Shown: positions 28,301-36,635, counted from the stretch's first letter. The stretch is 64,000 bases of DNA from Vibrio mangrovi (GCF_024346955.1 NZ_AP024883.1:2542001-2606000); one strand, 5' to 3'. Numbers and translations: made by a program. Notes: generated from the letters alone by a model not told the origin.

Positions 28301-28517
28301 TGAAGCACTCACAGCTTCCGACAGACCTTACAAAGAGGCAAAAACACTGGCACAGGCCATCGATATCATGGCAAAAATGACTCAGGAGCAACACCTCGAC
28401 AGCGATCTGTTCCAGCTTCTGCTTTCCAGCAATATCTATCAACAGTATGCATCCCGCTTTCTGGATAAAGCACAGTGTGATGAAGTCAATATCGAAAAAT
28501 ATCTTTTGAGGAAATAA
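25329..28517 (+). CDS. Membrane sensor: Cache + nested solute-binding (SBP_bac_3) domain, HAMP-like linker, HD-GYP output
   Basis: 1062 residues from ATG 25329, placed 7 bases after GGAAGG; an ATG at 25335 is an alternative. One membrane helix near residues 15-38, then a periplasmic Cache-type sensor (about 60-290), then an amino-acid-type solute-binding domain (IRVSNEENWPPFDFS, YSIDLLNLLARKLGL, about 295-530). The Cache C-terminal strand appears only after it (YTLFVHRIESQL, SYVGIMVPTAV), so the binding domain looks inserted. A second helix (about 600-625) and a HAMP-like linker follow. The output has the metal motif H743-D744 (HDCGK) and GGHHEKLDGTGYP (960-970), the HD-GYP c-di-GMP phosphodiesterase signature. 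The two motifs are 217 residues apart, about 150 more than usual. Confidence 0.85.
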   Translation: MFMSEKIKLSRFSIKMTVMSLFIVLSSLIIAVALSLQYYFSRHLAQESSHILFSSTAQRISEKINSLDVESGDLALLLSQYPGISDKDTGGTQRPITNVMAQAMRQKPYLYAIYIGYQNGNFYELINLDSSENLRETLQATASDRWLIVHIYDTPSGRQREFKYLNDQFRLTHQRSEPSRYYANVRPWYRDAMKNNTLIKTEPYIFHNTQAPGTTYAKRIPDSNNVIAVDISLATLSAYLHQNRLLEKSNTLLFDRSGKIYAHSFAMNRHDDLSSVTRLPLTTQEQQYLDGLGTIRVSNEENWPPFDFSYSGQPQGYSIDLLNLLARKLGLTIEYSNGYTWTELVDLFQQQKLDMLHSVFYTAQREKWGLFSQPYLKLAPVLVTREDHQPVTDLEQLNHGKTVAIPAGWAFVDLVRNNYADIKVLEVKDTLAGLKAVSDHQADAAFDNYRVVQYFIDRYSLKGLTLHTELNQTAYQLDQQLRFLVHHEQPELQALLNKAILSLTPAERDRIEAKWLGGSAEAKMQRAISSGVVPSPAFVTLAVKSKHRDASAHDVLIGDEPYTLFVHRIESQLSTDSYVGIMVPTAVIQAPYMEKVNYSLLITLGLIVMLTPVLFSFANMIVSPVNQLAEENQKIRQRKFKAVKHVPSHIREINDLSRSISSMAVSIEEYQRHQEALIDSFIQLIAQAIDDKSPYTGGHCARVPELAMMLAESAANSKLPAFQNFNITGEEQWREFRVAAWLHDCGKVTTPEYIIDKGSKLETIYNRIHEIRMRFEVLWRDAEIAFWQGLASGESRPTLEAILSERHRQLSDDFAFIAHCNIGSDFMDDEKVARIGQIAQQTWTRHLDKRLGLSPQEAKHVASIADQSVPAQEALLADLAEHIIPWTRSPQDKVADDMQMEIPEHQSNLGEIYNLSIRKGTLTEEDRYRINEHIIATIQMLNALPLPEELARIPEIAGGHHEKLDGTGYPKRLSAKELSIEARILAIADVFEALTASDRPYKEAKTLAQAIDIMAKMTQEQHLDSDLFQLLLSSNIYQQYASRFLDKAQCDEVNIEKYLLRK

Positions 28518-28616
28518 AAAACAAGAGAGGTTAATTCAGGGGGAAAATAATCAAAGATCAATCAGATAACTATATGAACTGAAAAATAACATCGATGGCT
28601 CGAACAGCAGTAACCA

Positions 28617-28757
28617 TTAAAGTTCGAACTGTTTGTCGAATGCTCGCTTATCGAGAATTTCTTCGATTTTTTTTCTGGTTTCATGAACAGATCTAGTTTT
28701 ATTCTCATCTGATTGCGTTTCATTTTTCTCAGGTGATTTTTTTTGCTTCTTACTCAT
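28617..28757 (-). CDS. Small charged protein, 46 residues (PA3496-like?)
   Basis: An open frame from ATG 28757 to TAA at 28617. The product begins MSKKQKKSPEKNETQSD and ends in a predicted helix, HETRKKIEEILDKRAFDKQF. It is very hydrophilic with a lysine-rich N-terminus. GAGAG six bases before the ATG is a plausible ribosome site; an in-frame ATG 12 bases upstream is less likely. The C-terminal helix pattern reminds me of the PA3496 family of small envelope-integrity proteins, a weak resemblance. It is isolated between the HD-GYP gene and the cold-shock gene. Confidence 0.5.
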   Translation of the reverse strand: MSKKQKKSPEKNETQSDENKTRSVHETRKKIEEILDKRAFDKQFEL

Positions 28758-29022
28758 TTTATCTCTCATTTCGTTAGTTTCAGGGAACCATATGACACAG
28801 TAGAAAATTACAATGAACAGATATACTTCCGTCGGTTATTATTAAATATTCCTATACAGTAAGAATCTATTCTGGTTGTTTCCTGGCAATACGCTGATTT
28901 CTCTGAGATGCGTTGTCACGCAATATATGATACCAATATCGCTGGCGGGAAGTTCTTCGGGGCATGATATTCCTGAATGGTGTTTGTCATGAATTGTAGG
29001 TGAGGAGGAAAGATAAGAAAAA
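28758..29022. other. Gap between the 46-residue ORF and the cold-shock gene
   Basis: AT-rich sequence with no convincing ORF, terminator or known RNA on either strand. It must hold the promoter of the 46-residue gene; TGTAAT and TATATC are possible -10 boxes, but neither has a good -35. Confidence 0.4.
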
Positions 29023-29048
29023 TGGTGTGATGGAAATCCACCACACCA
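29023..29048 (-). terminator. Terminator of the cold-shock gene
   Basis: Minus strand: TGGTGTGGTGG (29048-29038), ATTT loop, CCATCACACCA (29033-29023) with one G-U pair, then TTTTTCTT. Strong terminator 9 bases after the stop codon. Confidence 0.9.
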
Positions 29049-29056
29049 GAGAATTC

Positions 29057-29269
29057 TTAGATAGCGACAACGTTTGAAGCCTGAGGACCTTTTTTACCCT
29101 GCTCAACTTCAAAGCTGACTTTCTGTCCTTCAGCAAGGGTTTTAAAACCATCAGATACGATAGAATTAAAGTGAACAAATACGTCAGCGCCACCGTTATC
29201 CTGAGTAATGAAACCAAAGCCTTTTGTTTCGTTAAACCACTTAACTAAACCAGTCATTTTATTAGACAT
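29057..29269 (-). CDS. CspA-family cold-shock protein
   Basis: 70 residues, a single cold-shock domain. RNP1-like KGFGFITQ and RNP2-like VFVHFNSI are intact, giving a five-stranded RNA/ssDNA-binding barrel acting as an RNA chaperone. The paralogue cannot be named safely, although V. cholerae CspA is similar. AGAGG precedes ATG 29269. About 150 bases of AT-rich leader upstream would fit the long cold-sensing 5' UTR of this family. Confidence 0.93.
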   Translation of the reverse strand: MSNKMTGLVKWFNETKGFGFITQDNGGADVFVHFNSIVSDGFKTLAEGQKVSFEVEQGKKGPQASNVVAI

Positions 29270-29313
29270 AGAAACCTCTACATAAATTGAAAAAATAAAA
29301 ATGCTATGAACAA

Positions 29314-29352
29314 AAGCTATTGTAGGATTATGAAGAGAAGCTATCGCAGGAT
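29314..29352 (-). repeat. Direct repeat in the cold-shock gene leader
   Basis: AAGCTATTGTAGGAT (29314-29328) and AAGCTATCGCAGGAT (29338-29352), 24 bases apart, 13 of 15 positions identical. They lie in the presumed 5' UTR of the csp gene (minus strand). The remaining sequence up to 29610 is AT-rich and shows nothing else I can name. Confidence 0.45.
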
Positions 29353-29610
29353 CTAGACGACGGGTATCGAAATTTAACTGAGAAAATACTTTTACTTAAT
29401 GTTTCACTAATAGCTCATTTGTCAGAGCTGTCAGGCACTATACACCTTGTTTGGAAAATAACCAGACTTATTTTCACTTTTCCCATAAATATTTTTTGCT
29501 AAGAACCAGCAGGTAGTGATATCCGGAAAAAGCAACCATTCAAATGGTTCAGTATGACGCCTGATAAGCATTGTTCAAGGATGACCAATCACAATCAGCA
29601 TCGACAAAAT

Positions 29611-29638
29611 GTGACTCTTTGTTCACACAAAGAGTCAC
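29611..29638 (-). terminator. Terminator of the carboxylesterase gene
   Basis: GTGACTCTTTGT (29611-29622), TCAC loop, ACAAAGAGTCAC (29627-29638): a perfect 12-bp stem followed on the minus strand by ATTTTG. It lies 56 bases after the esterase stop codon. Confidence 0.8.
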
Positions 29639-29693
29639 TGAATTTATCTGGTTATATATGAAGAAATCACAGGCGCAGTTGAGCACTCCATAA

Positions 29694-31259
29694 TCACAAG
29701 ACAGAATGCCACACATTACATTTGTGTCTTTCACTGAAATCAGTGGTGTAACCTGATTTCCCCGGATTCAGGTCAATGATGTTTGCATCGTTACCATCAT
29801 ATTTTTTCCATTTGAAGAGATCATCGGCATTCGGCGTCCCGGTTCTGGCAAAGTTTGCCCAATAACTCTGGATTTTATCCGACAATACCATCTGTGCCGG
29901 AGACAAATCCTGCGGACCGGCAAGATCAAACTGAGTCTGGAACACATAAACAATATCTGACGCATGATAGGCACCAAAGTCGCCCACGGCAGGTAATGGT
30001 TTCAGAACCACAGGAGCATTCTGATCGCTAAACTCGTAAGCATAAACATCCACTTTTTTGCCCAACGCACGATTCGCTTCATAAGCAGGGCAGGCAAACA
30101 TATAGTCGGTCATCATCTGAGCATATTGTTTTGCCGGTGTTGCATAATCCTCTTTAGGATAGGCTTTCATCACCGCATCAATATTTTCCTCCCCGATCTG
30201 CAACATGGTATTTCGTTTGGCATCGTCATAGGTTTCCAGTCGGTGAGCCAACGCCATGAAATACGCAAATAGATTACCTTCATCCGAATTCGTACCATTA
30301 ATGATTGCGACATGGTTAAATTCATTCGATGCAAAAGCATCCCGGGCTTTCTTCGGTACAATCGCTGTACCGTAAACTGGTCCCCATTCAGTCGCGGATG
30401 CTTTTTCATCCACACCACTGGTGACTACAGCTTTCAGTACCGGCACCTTTTGCAGACAATTCAGTAACGATTTATCCTGCATCGTACATCCCAGATTAGC
30501 CGCATATTTTTCACCATGTTGATCCGCTTCGGTACGTGAAATAATAAAATGGTCGTTCACAAACGGGCCGCTTTGCAGAATCGCTTTATTGAACAGATTG
30601 GCAGAACTTGGCGTGATAATTTGCATACCTGTCGATGCACCACCGGCTGACTCACCAAAAATGGTGATATTGTCAGGGTCTCCGCCAAAAGCCTGAATAT
30701 TCTCTTTTACCCATTTTAACGCCAGTTGCTGATCGAGCAGACCGAAGTTGCCGGAATCACCACCAAATGCAGGGTGGGATAAATATCCAAGAGGTCCTAA
30801 GCGATAGTTGAAAGTAACAGAAACCAGATTGTGTTTAATGGTTAACTGGCTGGGATCAAACTGATTCCCGAAGCCGGTAATATGACCGCCACCATGAATC
30901 CAGACCATAACCGGAAGATTTTTATGGTCATCATTCGGTTTATAAACATTCAGATAAAGACAGTCTTCACTGCCGACAATTTTCGAGGTATCTGTGGAGA
31001 ACAAAGAGGTTGGCTGGGCACATTTTGCCCCGAATTCAGTTGCGTCGAAATTCTCAACATAGTCGGCTTTTTGCGGCGCTTTCCAGCGTAGCTGACCCAC
31101 GGGAGGCTTGGCGAAAGGAATGCCGCGATACTGAATCATATCCGGGAAAACTTTGCCATTAAAGGTCCCGGCTGGGGCTTTGACCGGTGCACCGATCGCA
31201 AATTTAGAGAAGAGCACACACATCACCATGACGGCATACCGTTTCATCATGCCTGGCAT
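29694..31259 (-). CDS. Secreted type-B carboxylesterase/lipase
   Basis: 521 residues. A Sec signal peptide (MPGMMKRYAVMVMCVLFSKF, cleavage near IGA) is followed by a complete carboxylesterase fold: RGIPFAKPPVGQLRW, EDCLYLNVY, the oxyanion WIHGGG, nucleophile Ser in FGESAGGAS, acidic residue in NSDEGNLFAY and catalytic His in AYHASDIVYVF. It is exported to the periplasm or outside. The substrate is unknown; neighbours include a pectin hydrolase, so a plant- or algal-derived ester is possible. AAGGAG five bases before ATG 31259 fixes the start. Confidence 0.9.
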   Translation of the reverse strand: MPGMMKRYAVMVMCVLFSKFAIGAPVKAPAGTFNGKVFPDMIQYRGIPFAKPPVGQLRWKAPQKADYVENFDATEFGAKCAQPTSLFSTDTSKIVGSEDCLYLNVYKPNDDHKNLPVMVWIHGGGHITGFGNQFDPSQLTIKHNLVSVTFNYRLGPLGYLSHPAFGGDSGNFGLLDQQLALKWVKENIQAFGGDPDNITIFGESAGGASTGMQIITPSSANLFNKAILQSGPFVNDHFIISRTEADQHGEKYAANLGCTMQDKSLLNCLQKVPVLKAVVTSGVDEKASATEWGPVYGTAIVPKKARDAFASNEFNHVAIINGTNSDEGNLFAYFMALAHRLETYDDAKRNTMLQIGEENIDAVMKAYPKEDYATPAKQYAQMMTDYMFACPAYEANRALGKKVDVYAYEFSDQNAPVVLKPLPAVGDFGAYHASDIVYVFQTQFDLAGPQDLSPAQMVLSDKIQSYWANFARTGTPNADDLFKWKKYDGNDANIIDLNPGKSGYTTDFSERHKCNVWHSVL

Positions 31260-31437
31260 AGAAACTCCTTTATCTTGAAATTATTCAGAAAGTGAGCATC
31301 ATCATCGCATGCCAGACCATCAACACTTTTGATCTGAATCCCGTAGGGTGAATCAAATCTCACTGATTTCACTTAAAAAATAAATATGCTGAATTCAACA
31401 ACTACCATTGATACATCAATGAGACTAACTCTCTGCT

Positions 31438-31791
31438 TCAGCCTAACAAGTTTCCCTTAATTCCTTTATAAATCGCCAGCATTCGATCATGAGCCGGTTT
31501 ATGTTCAGCAAAGAATGCCAGACAAACCAGAGCACTGTCCTGATAACCATCCGGCAGGTCGACTTTCAGATCACTGGCAATCCGACGGGCATAATTCAAC
31601 TGTTTCTCCGTCGGCAATTTGAGCTCGTCGGGAATCGCGGATTGAATTGCATCAGTAAACTGCTCAGAAAACTGTGGCCATTCATTGAGATCCAGCGTCG
31701 TTGTTTCGGTTAATGATGCGAATTTTTGTTGCTCAGGGGTGAGCTGATAGAAAAAGGTGATTTGACCGACGGAAAATTGCACTTTGTCCAT
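31438..31791 (-). CDS. Conserved hypothetical protein, 117 residues
   Basis: The start at ATG 31791 (MDKVQFSVGQITFFYQLTPE) is chosen because the upstream in-frame extension crosses the terminator at 31881. A soluble, acidic protein without signal or membrane segment. The C-terminal half contains LPTEKQLNYARRIASDL and LVCLAFFAEHKPAHDRMLAI. The PTxKQ..YA pattern occurs in small nucleic-acid-associated domains, but I do not recognise the family and assign no function. It sits alone between the esterase and the pectin hydrolase. Confidence 0.7.
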   Translation of the reverse strand: MDKVQFSVGQITFFYQLTPEQQKFASLTETTTLDLNEWPQFSEQFTDAIQSAIPDELKLPTEKQLNYARRIASDLKVDLPDGYQDSALVCLAFFAEHKPAHDRMLAIYKGIKGNLLG

Positions 31792-31880
31792 TGGGAGCCT
31801 TATCTGACGTGTTTTATGCTTTTTAAGCATCATATCAGCAGGTCTGAAAATATGCACTTGAAAGTAATTTGATTTGATAA

Positions 31881-31908
31881 AAAAACCGGAGCACTGGCTC
31901 CGGTTTTT
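31881..31908 (-). terminator. Terminator of the GH28 gene
   Basis: AAAAACCGGAGC (31881-31892), ACTG loop, GCTCCGGTTTTT (31897-31908). A strong stem with A/T tails on both sides, about 20 bases after the pectin hydrolase stop codon. Potentially bidirectional. Confidence 0.92.
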
Positions 31909-31930
31909 TATTAATATCATTTCATCTGGT

Positions 31931-34054
31931 TCACTCATAAATCGGATCATGAGATGGCGTTACCCCGATAAAATAGACCTGCTTTGAGTTTTTGATATGC
32001 CAGAATGAATCGGTATTCTCACCGAAAACGGACACATTCCAGAATAACGCATGACGCAGATGATCAATCGAAGTTGCCATGACATTTTTCATTTTCAGAT
32101 TGGAGAATACGATATTCTCATGGAAAACCTCAGGATAAGAAGCACTCACCCCAACACCATCATAGCCATCAATTCGGATGACCGACTTACCGGTTTTTAC
32201 CGAGAGATTATCCAGAGTAATATGATCGATTAAAATATCCTTAAACTGGGCAGGTTTCTCTGCATCGGTAAATACGTTATCACCAGCCGAATAAGCTAAA
32301 GTCATTACAAACGGATAACCGGTTCCGCCCCGGTTCTCAATTTTCGTCCCATGAATAACTGTCGCATTCCGGGTACCGATATTTTTCATCGCGTTATCAC
32401 GGAAAATAATTCTGCGGGCACCACCACCGGTTGCTGTCGTGCTCTTCATCCGCAAGCCATTATCGTTCAGAAACATCACATTCTGCTCGGCAAGAAGATC
32501 CTGAATCCAGGCACCGGTATGGCTGCCCATAACCACAGCGCCATGCCCTTCCCGCATGTAGTTATTAAATATCCAGATATTTTCTGTCGGATTCACATCT
32601 TCCCGGTTCTCGTCATAATCGGCACCCTGCCCGGCTGCAAAGTTGATACTGTCATCGCCACTATCGATGAAGTTACCGAAAATCAGAGAATTTTCACTGT
32701 TACCGAATTCCACACCATCAGCATTATTGACATCAAAAGTCTGTACCGTGTTATAGGCAAAAACCGAGTTCTTCCCTTCCAGGAACATAATGGTATGGTA
32801 TGCCGGATTACGCAGTGTCAGACCGGCAAAGTAGAAATTAGTCACACCACGGAACGTCGCCAGACTCGAACGACGATTGGCATATAAGTCCTTATTCAAC
32901 TGACCGTTATAACCACCATAGGATTTTTCAATGAGTTTCAGTAAGTCGGCTTTCGTCTGCCACTGTGCATTCTGCTCCCGCCATGCAGCCATCATCTGCT
33001 GGCTCGCCAACCGGCCTAAGTGAAAGACTTCTTCCCGTCCCCCCGGCTGATAGTAGGCAAGCTTGTTACCGATTTCATCAATCGTATCCTGTCCCGAACG
33101 TTGCCAGCCACTACCGTCAATAGTACCGCCACCAACAATCCGGATATTGTGGAAAACATTCCGTCGGTGATCGTACCCGATCTGTTCATCAACCGAGCCG
33201 TTACGATGTTCTTCTGCTAAAGCATTCAGCAGGGAAGGCGGACGACGGGAATCCGTCGGATTCGTTTTGAAACTGTAGAGCTGATAACCCTGTTCTAACG
33301 GATAATCCTGTGCATTCGTCGAACCTTGCAAGGTTGCACCGGTTTCAATTTCCAGTGTCATGTTACTGTGCAAAAACAGCGCTCCGGAAACAAAAACTGC
33401 ACCGCCGCTGTCGGCCCGATCCGCCGGGATAACGACTTTACAGCCGTATGCTGACTGTGACCCGTCGGCACAGCTATCAATCGCCTGCTGGATTTGTGAG
33501 GTATTCACCGTCACGCCGTCTCCGACGGCACCATAATCAGCAATATTAACCACCCGGGAATAAGCCGGCGCAGTCTTAGCGAACAGAGGAGCGCTGTGCA
33601 AAGATTCTGAACCATCAGCATACACCGCACTTATGGCAAAACGGTAAACAGTGTCCGGTGACAAGCCGGTCACTTTATAATTCAGGTAGGTCGTCCGCTG
33701 GTGAAATCCATCAGTGTCTTCAGCAAAGAAAGCCTGAATATATTGAGCTGCCGGTGCATGGCGAAGGTTGTTTCCACTCGACAAACCAATCAGGTGACCA
33801 TTCTGATAAATCTTATAATCGACAATCTTCCGACGATGAAGAGGCTGATGCCAGCTCAATACAATGCTGGTATCGTCATAAGCCAGTGTCGGTACTTCCG
33901 GTTTCCAGAATAGATGCTTAGGAAATATCGCCGCTTTCGGATGTGCAGAGACCGTCTGTTCAGAAACAGAATGGGCAGAGACATAGCCAGACAGAAATAA
34001 TGATGCAGCCACCAGACTGGCAGCTGTTTTCTTTATCCATTGTTTTTGTTTCAT
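31931..34054 (-). CDS. Exported GH28 (exo-)polygalacturonase with N-terminal Fn3-like domain
   Basis: 707 residues. Signal peptide MKQKQWIKKTAASLVAASLF with cleavage near VSA. An Fn3-like domain (about 45-165) contains SIVLSWHQP and LSPDTVYRFAISAVYADG. The right-handed beta-helix catalytic domain follows from VVNIADYGAVGDGVTVNTSQ. GH28 signatures: NADGVEFGNSENSLIFGNFI, the catalytic Asp pair in SGDDSINF, and the conserved His in GHGAVVMGSHTG. The length and Fn3 domain resemble Erwinia PehX, which releases digalacturonate from pectate ends. AAAAGG precedes the ATG. No KdgR-type site could be identified upstream. Confidence 0.9.
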   Translation of the reverse strand: MKQKQWIKKTAASLVAASLFLSGYVSAHSVSEQTVSAHPKAAIFPKHLFWKPEVPTLAYDDTSIVLSWHQPLHRRKIVDYKIYQNGHLIGLSSGNNLRHAPAAQYIQAFFAEDTDGFHQRTTYLNYKVTGLSPDTVYRFAISAVYADGSESLHSAPLFAKTAPAYSRVVNIADYGAVGDGVTVNTSQIQQAIDSCADGSQSAYGCKVVIPADRADSGGAVFVSGALFLHSNMTLEIETGATLQGSTNAQDYPLEQGYQLYSFKTNPTDSRRPPSLLNALAEEHRNGSVDEQIGYDHRRNVFHNIRIVGGGTIDGSGWQRSGQDTIDEIGNKLAYYQPGGREEVFHLGRLASQQMMAAWREQNAQWQTKADLLKLIEKSYGGYNGQLNKDLYANRRSSLATFRGVTNFYFAGLTLRNPAYHTIMFLEGKNSVFAYNTVQTFDVNNADGVEFGNSENSLIFGNFIDSGDDSINFAAGQGADYDENREDVNPTENIWIFNNYMREGHGAVVMGSHTGAWIQDLLAEQNVMFLNDNGLRMKSTTATGGGARRIIFRDNAMKNIGTRNATVIHGTKIENRGGTGYPFVMTLAYSAGDNVFTDAEKPAQFKDILIDHITLDNLSVKTGKSVIRIDGYDGVGVSASYPEVFHENIVFSNLKMKNVMATSIDHLRHALFWNVSVFGENTDSFWHIKNSKQVYFIGVTPSHDPIYE

Positions 34055-34257
34055 TTTTTTACCTTTTAACTGAGCGTTGATGGACTAAAAAACTTAACCT
34101 ACGATTCTTTACGTTGCATAGAACAGTAAAATCGTTCCATATCCGAATGAATAAATTTGTAACTTCATGTACCTGAATAACCTCAATATTCGGTTTCGGC
34201 TGAAATCATCGGATACGGGTTTAAACAACAGTGTGCTTCATTGCTATCGTGAAAATA

Positions 34258-34281
34258 AAAGCCGGTCAGGGAACCGGCTTT
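34258..34281 (-). terminator. Terminator of the chemoreceptor gene
   Basis: AAAGCCGGT (34258-34266), 6-base loop, ACCGGCTTT (34273-34281), followed on the minus strand by TATTTTC. It lies 38 bases after the chemoreceptor stop codon. Confidence 0.88.
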
Positions 34282-34319
34282 GAGAAAATGATGAGAACAG
34301 GTAATCGTTCACCAGATCG

Positions 34320-36227
34320 CTATAATTTAAAACGTCCGACAATTGATGTCAGGTTCTGGTTGATATCAGCAATTTCCCCCATGTCTTTGACCGATTGCTG
34401 CCCGATCGACTCAAGCTCAACCACAATATCGTTGATGGCAGACATATTACGGCTCAGCTCCTGAGTTACACAGCTTTGCTCTTCAGCTGCCGTCGCAATC
34501 TGAGAACTCAGATCATTAATTTCCATCACATGCCGGGAAATCACTTCCAGACTGTCGGCAGCCTGACCGGCACCTTCGGCCGTGTCCTGACACCGGGTTC
34601 GGGTATGTTCCATCGAGCTGACCACCGCATGGTTGCCATTTGCCAGACTTTTCAGAGCTTGTTCGACTTCGGTCGTACTGTCTTTAGTCCGGCTGGCAAG
34701 ACTGCGCACTTCATCGGCAACCACAGCGAACCCCCGCCCCTGCTCTCCGGCACGTGCTGCTTCAATTGCAGCATTCAGAGCCAGTAAATTCGTCTGCTCT
34801 GCAATTTCACCGATGACACTCAGTATCTCGTTAATTTTCTGAGTCTCAAGCGTCATGTTGTGCACATCACTGACGGAATGTTCCACATCTTCAATCAATG
34901 CTGAAACCGTCTGTTTGGAGCGATCAATAATATGGCGGGATTCCATGCTGGTTTCATTGGTACGGCTCACCAGACTGGCCGTATTGGCCGCATCTGTCGC
35001 CATCGAACCAGCTGTCGAACTCATTTCTTCAATTGCAGTGACAACCTGTTCGGTTTCTGAAACGTGGTTCTTCAATATCGTACTGTTTCTCTCCGACTGG
35101 CTGAGCATATGTTCAACATTCGATTGCAGGGAATAGCCAGCCTGTTGGATCTCCAGCATCATATGTTGCAGATTTTCAATGAACTGATTCACCCCTTGAG
35201 AGATCTGGCCGAGATCATCATTACTTTCAACTTTCAGACGCTGGGTCAAATCACCATGACCACTGGCCAGCCCCTGAATCGTTTCTTTCAGAGACAGAAT
35301 CGGACGATAGAGAACCTGAATCAGGAAATAAGTCAGAACCACACTGACAAAAGAAGCCAGCAACGAAAAAATGATCGCACTGTTTCTTGCTGTAGTTAAC
35401 TGGGCAAAGACCACCGACTTATCCAGTCCAATCATATAATACCAAGTCTTTTTACCCAGATGGATCCGATGTGAAAACATAATCTTATCGGTACCATTGA
35501 GCACATAATCGGCATGTGTGGATTCCTGACTCACCATCTGAGAAACCAAAGTCCGGGCCCATTCGATACCACTAAGCTTTTCTCCGGTCTTCAATGCCGA
35601 TGAGGTGGTTGCCAGAATACGGCTATCCTGATCGAGAATCAGAGCCACAGCGCCCGGAAGTTCATTTGATTCTTTCACGATTTGATTCAAAAAAGCCAGA
35701 TCCAGATCCGCAGAAAAAACTCCACCTTCTATCTTTTCCAGAATACTGATCCAATACGTTTTTCCGGATGACCCCAGATAAGGAGCAGTAACGACAACGC
35801 CATCGGCTGCCCGTCCCTGCTGATACCAGGAAATATCTCTCACGTCTCCTGCCAGCCGGTGATTTGGCCAGGCTGAATCCTCCATACTCCAGTAAGCCCG
35901 ACCGTCTTCCAGACCAATCACAAAACTTTTCAGGTTCATCGCATCAGCCAGAGACTGGACCAGTTCAATAACTTCATCTTCGGATTTTTTCAGCCCCTGT
36001 CGCTGGTATCTTCGGGACAGTTGATGAATCCCGTCGATTTTTTCTTCCAGAATCGTCTCAATCACAGTAGCTTTCGATGCAACGTAATTCTCACTCGTAT
36101 CAAAAACACTTTTTGTCAGTGCCTTCTCTTCCTGAGAATAGAGCACATAACTGGTGATTGATACAGACATCCCGACCAGCAACATAACGGATAAAATCAG
36201 CAGTTTTTTTAATCCAAGTTGTTTCAT
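34320..36227 (-). CDS. Methyl-accepting chemotaxis protein with Cache sensor
   Basis: 635 residues from ATG 36227 (MKQLGLKKLLILSVMLLVGM). First membrane helix at residues 8-28, a periplasmic double-Cache-type sensor (about 30-290) with YWSMEDSAWPNHRLAGD and SWYQQGRA.GVVVTAPYLGSS, second helix near 300-325, HAMP, and a cytoplasmic signalling hairpin with NLLALNAAIEAARAGEQGRG. A transmembrane chemoreceptor coupling to CheA/CheW. The ligand is unknown; Cache receptors of this kind often bind amino or carboxylic acids. It ends without a CheR-binding pentapeptide. Confidence 0.92.
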   Translation of the reverse strand: MKQLGLKKLLILSVMLLVGMSVSITSYVLYSQEEKALTKSVFDTSENYVASKATVIETILEEKIDGIHQLSRRYQRQGLKKSEDEVIELVQSLADAMNLKSFVIGLEDGRAYWSMEDSAWPNHRLAGDVRDISWYQQGRAADGVVVTAPYLGSSGKTYWISILEKIEGGVFSADLDLAFLNQIVKESNELPGAVALILDQDSRILATTSSALKTGEKLSGIEWARTLVSQMVSQESTHADYVLNGTDKIMFSHRIHLGKKTWYYMIGLDKSVVFAQLTTARNSAIIFSLLASFVSVVLTYFLIQVLYRPILSLKETIQGLASGHGDLTQRLKVESNDDLGQISQGVNQFIENLQHMMLEIQQAGYSLQSNVEHMLSQSERNSTILKNHVSETEQVVTAIEEMSSTAGSMATDAANTASLVSRTNETSMESRHIIDRSKQTVSALIEDVEHSVSDVHNMTLETQKINEILSVIGEIAEQTNLLALNAAIEAARAGEQGRGFAVVADEVRSLASRTKDSTTEVEQALKSLANGNHAVVSSMEHTRTRCQDTAEGAGQAADSLEVISRHVMEINDLSSQIATAAEEQSCVTQELSRNMSAINDIVVELESIGQQSVKDMGEIADINQNLTSIVGRFKL

Positions 36228-36568
36228 AAGTACCCACACAATACATCTACTCAAACATACAAAAGTGAATGCTACTAAGCTGAAAAGTGTCCGCCCGACA
36301 CATCCACCAATCAAATAAATCAAAAGCAGTCAATAGTAAATTTGTCTCATAAGTGAGAAATGGTACCACAATTTATTGCACATACAACAACTTACTCATT
36401 GTTTTCATCAATCAGTTAAATGTGAAAAATAAGTTTCAGGTACGATGAGTCGGGAAACAACAGCAAACAAGCGGGAAAGATAGGTCAGTTATGGGAGAAA
36501 ATACGTGAAAGTAACCAACGGTAGTCGTAGTGAAATATTGATTTATCTTTATACGTGACCGATAAAAC
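36228..36568. other. Gap between chemoreceptor and SpoIIAA-like gene
   Basis: AT-rich region that should contain the chemoreceptor promoter on the minus strand. I searched by eye for a FliA-type TAAA-N15-GCCGATAA element and found none. No ORF or RNA could be supported. Confidence 0.4.
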
Positions 36569-36600
36569 GTCCGGATTCAGGCCAGTATCTGGATCCGGAC
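36569..36600 (-). terminator. Terminator of the SpoIIAA-like gene
   Basis: GTCCGGAT with TCAG (36569-36580) pairs with CTGG and ATCCGGAC (36589-36600), 8-base loop, minus-strand U-run GTTTTATC. A 12-bp stem including one G-U pair. Confidence 0.75.
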
Positions 36601-36635
36601 AATCTCAACATAACGATAACAATGCAACTGAACGA

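Noticed and set aside
34055..34230. KdgR operator before the GH28 gene
   Set aside because: A GAAC...GTTC inverted repeat is present but does not fit the KdgR consensus as I know it.
36228..36568. Sigma-28 promoter for the chemoreceptor
   Set aside because: No TAAA-N15-GCCGATAA-like sequence on the minus strand.
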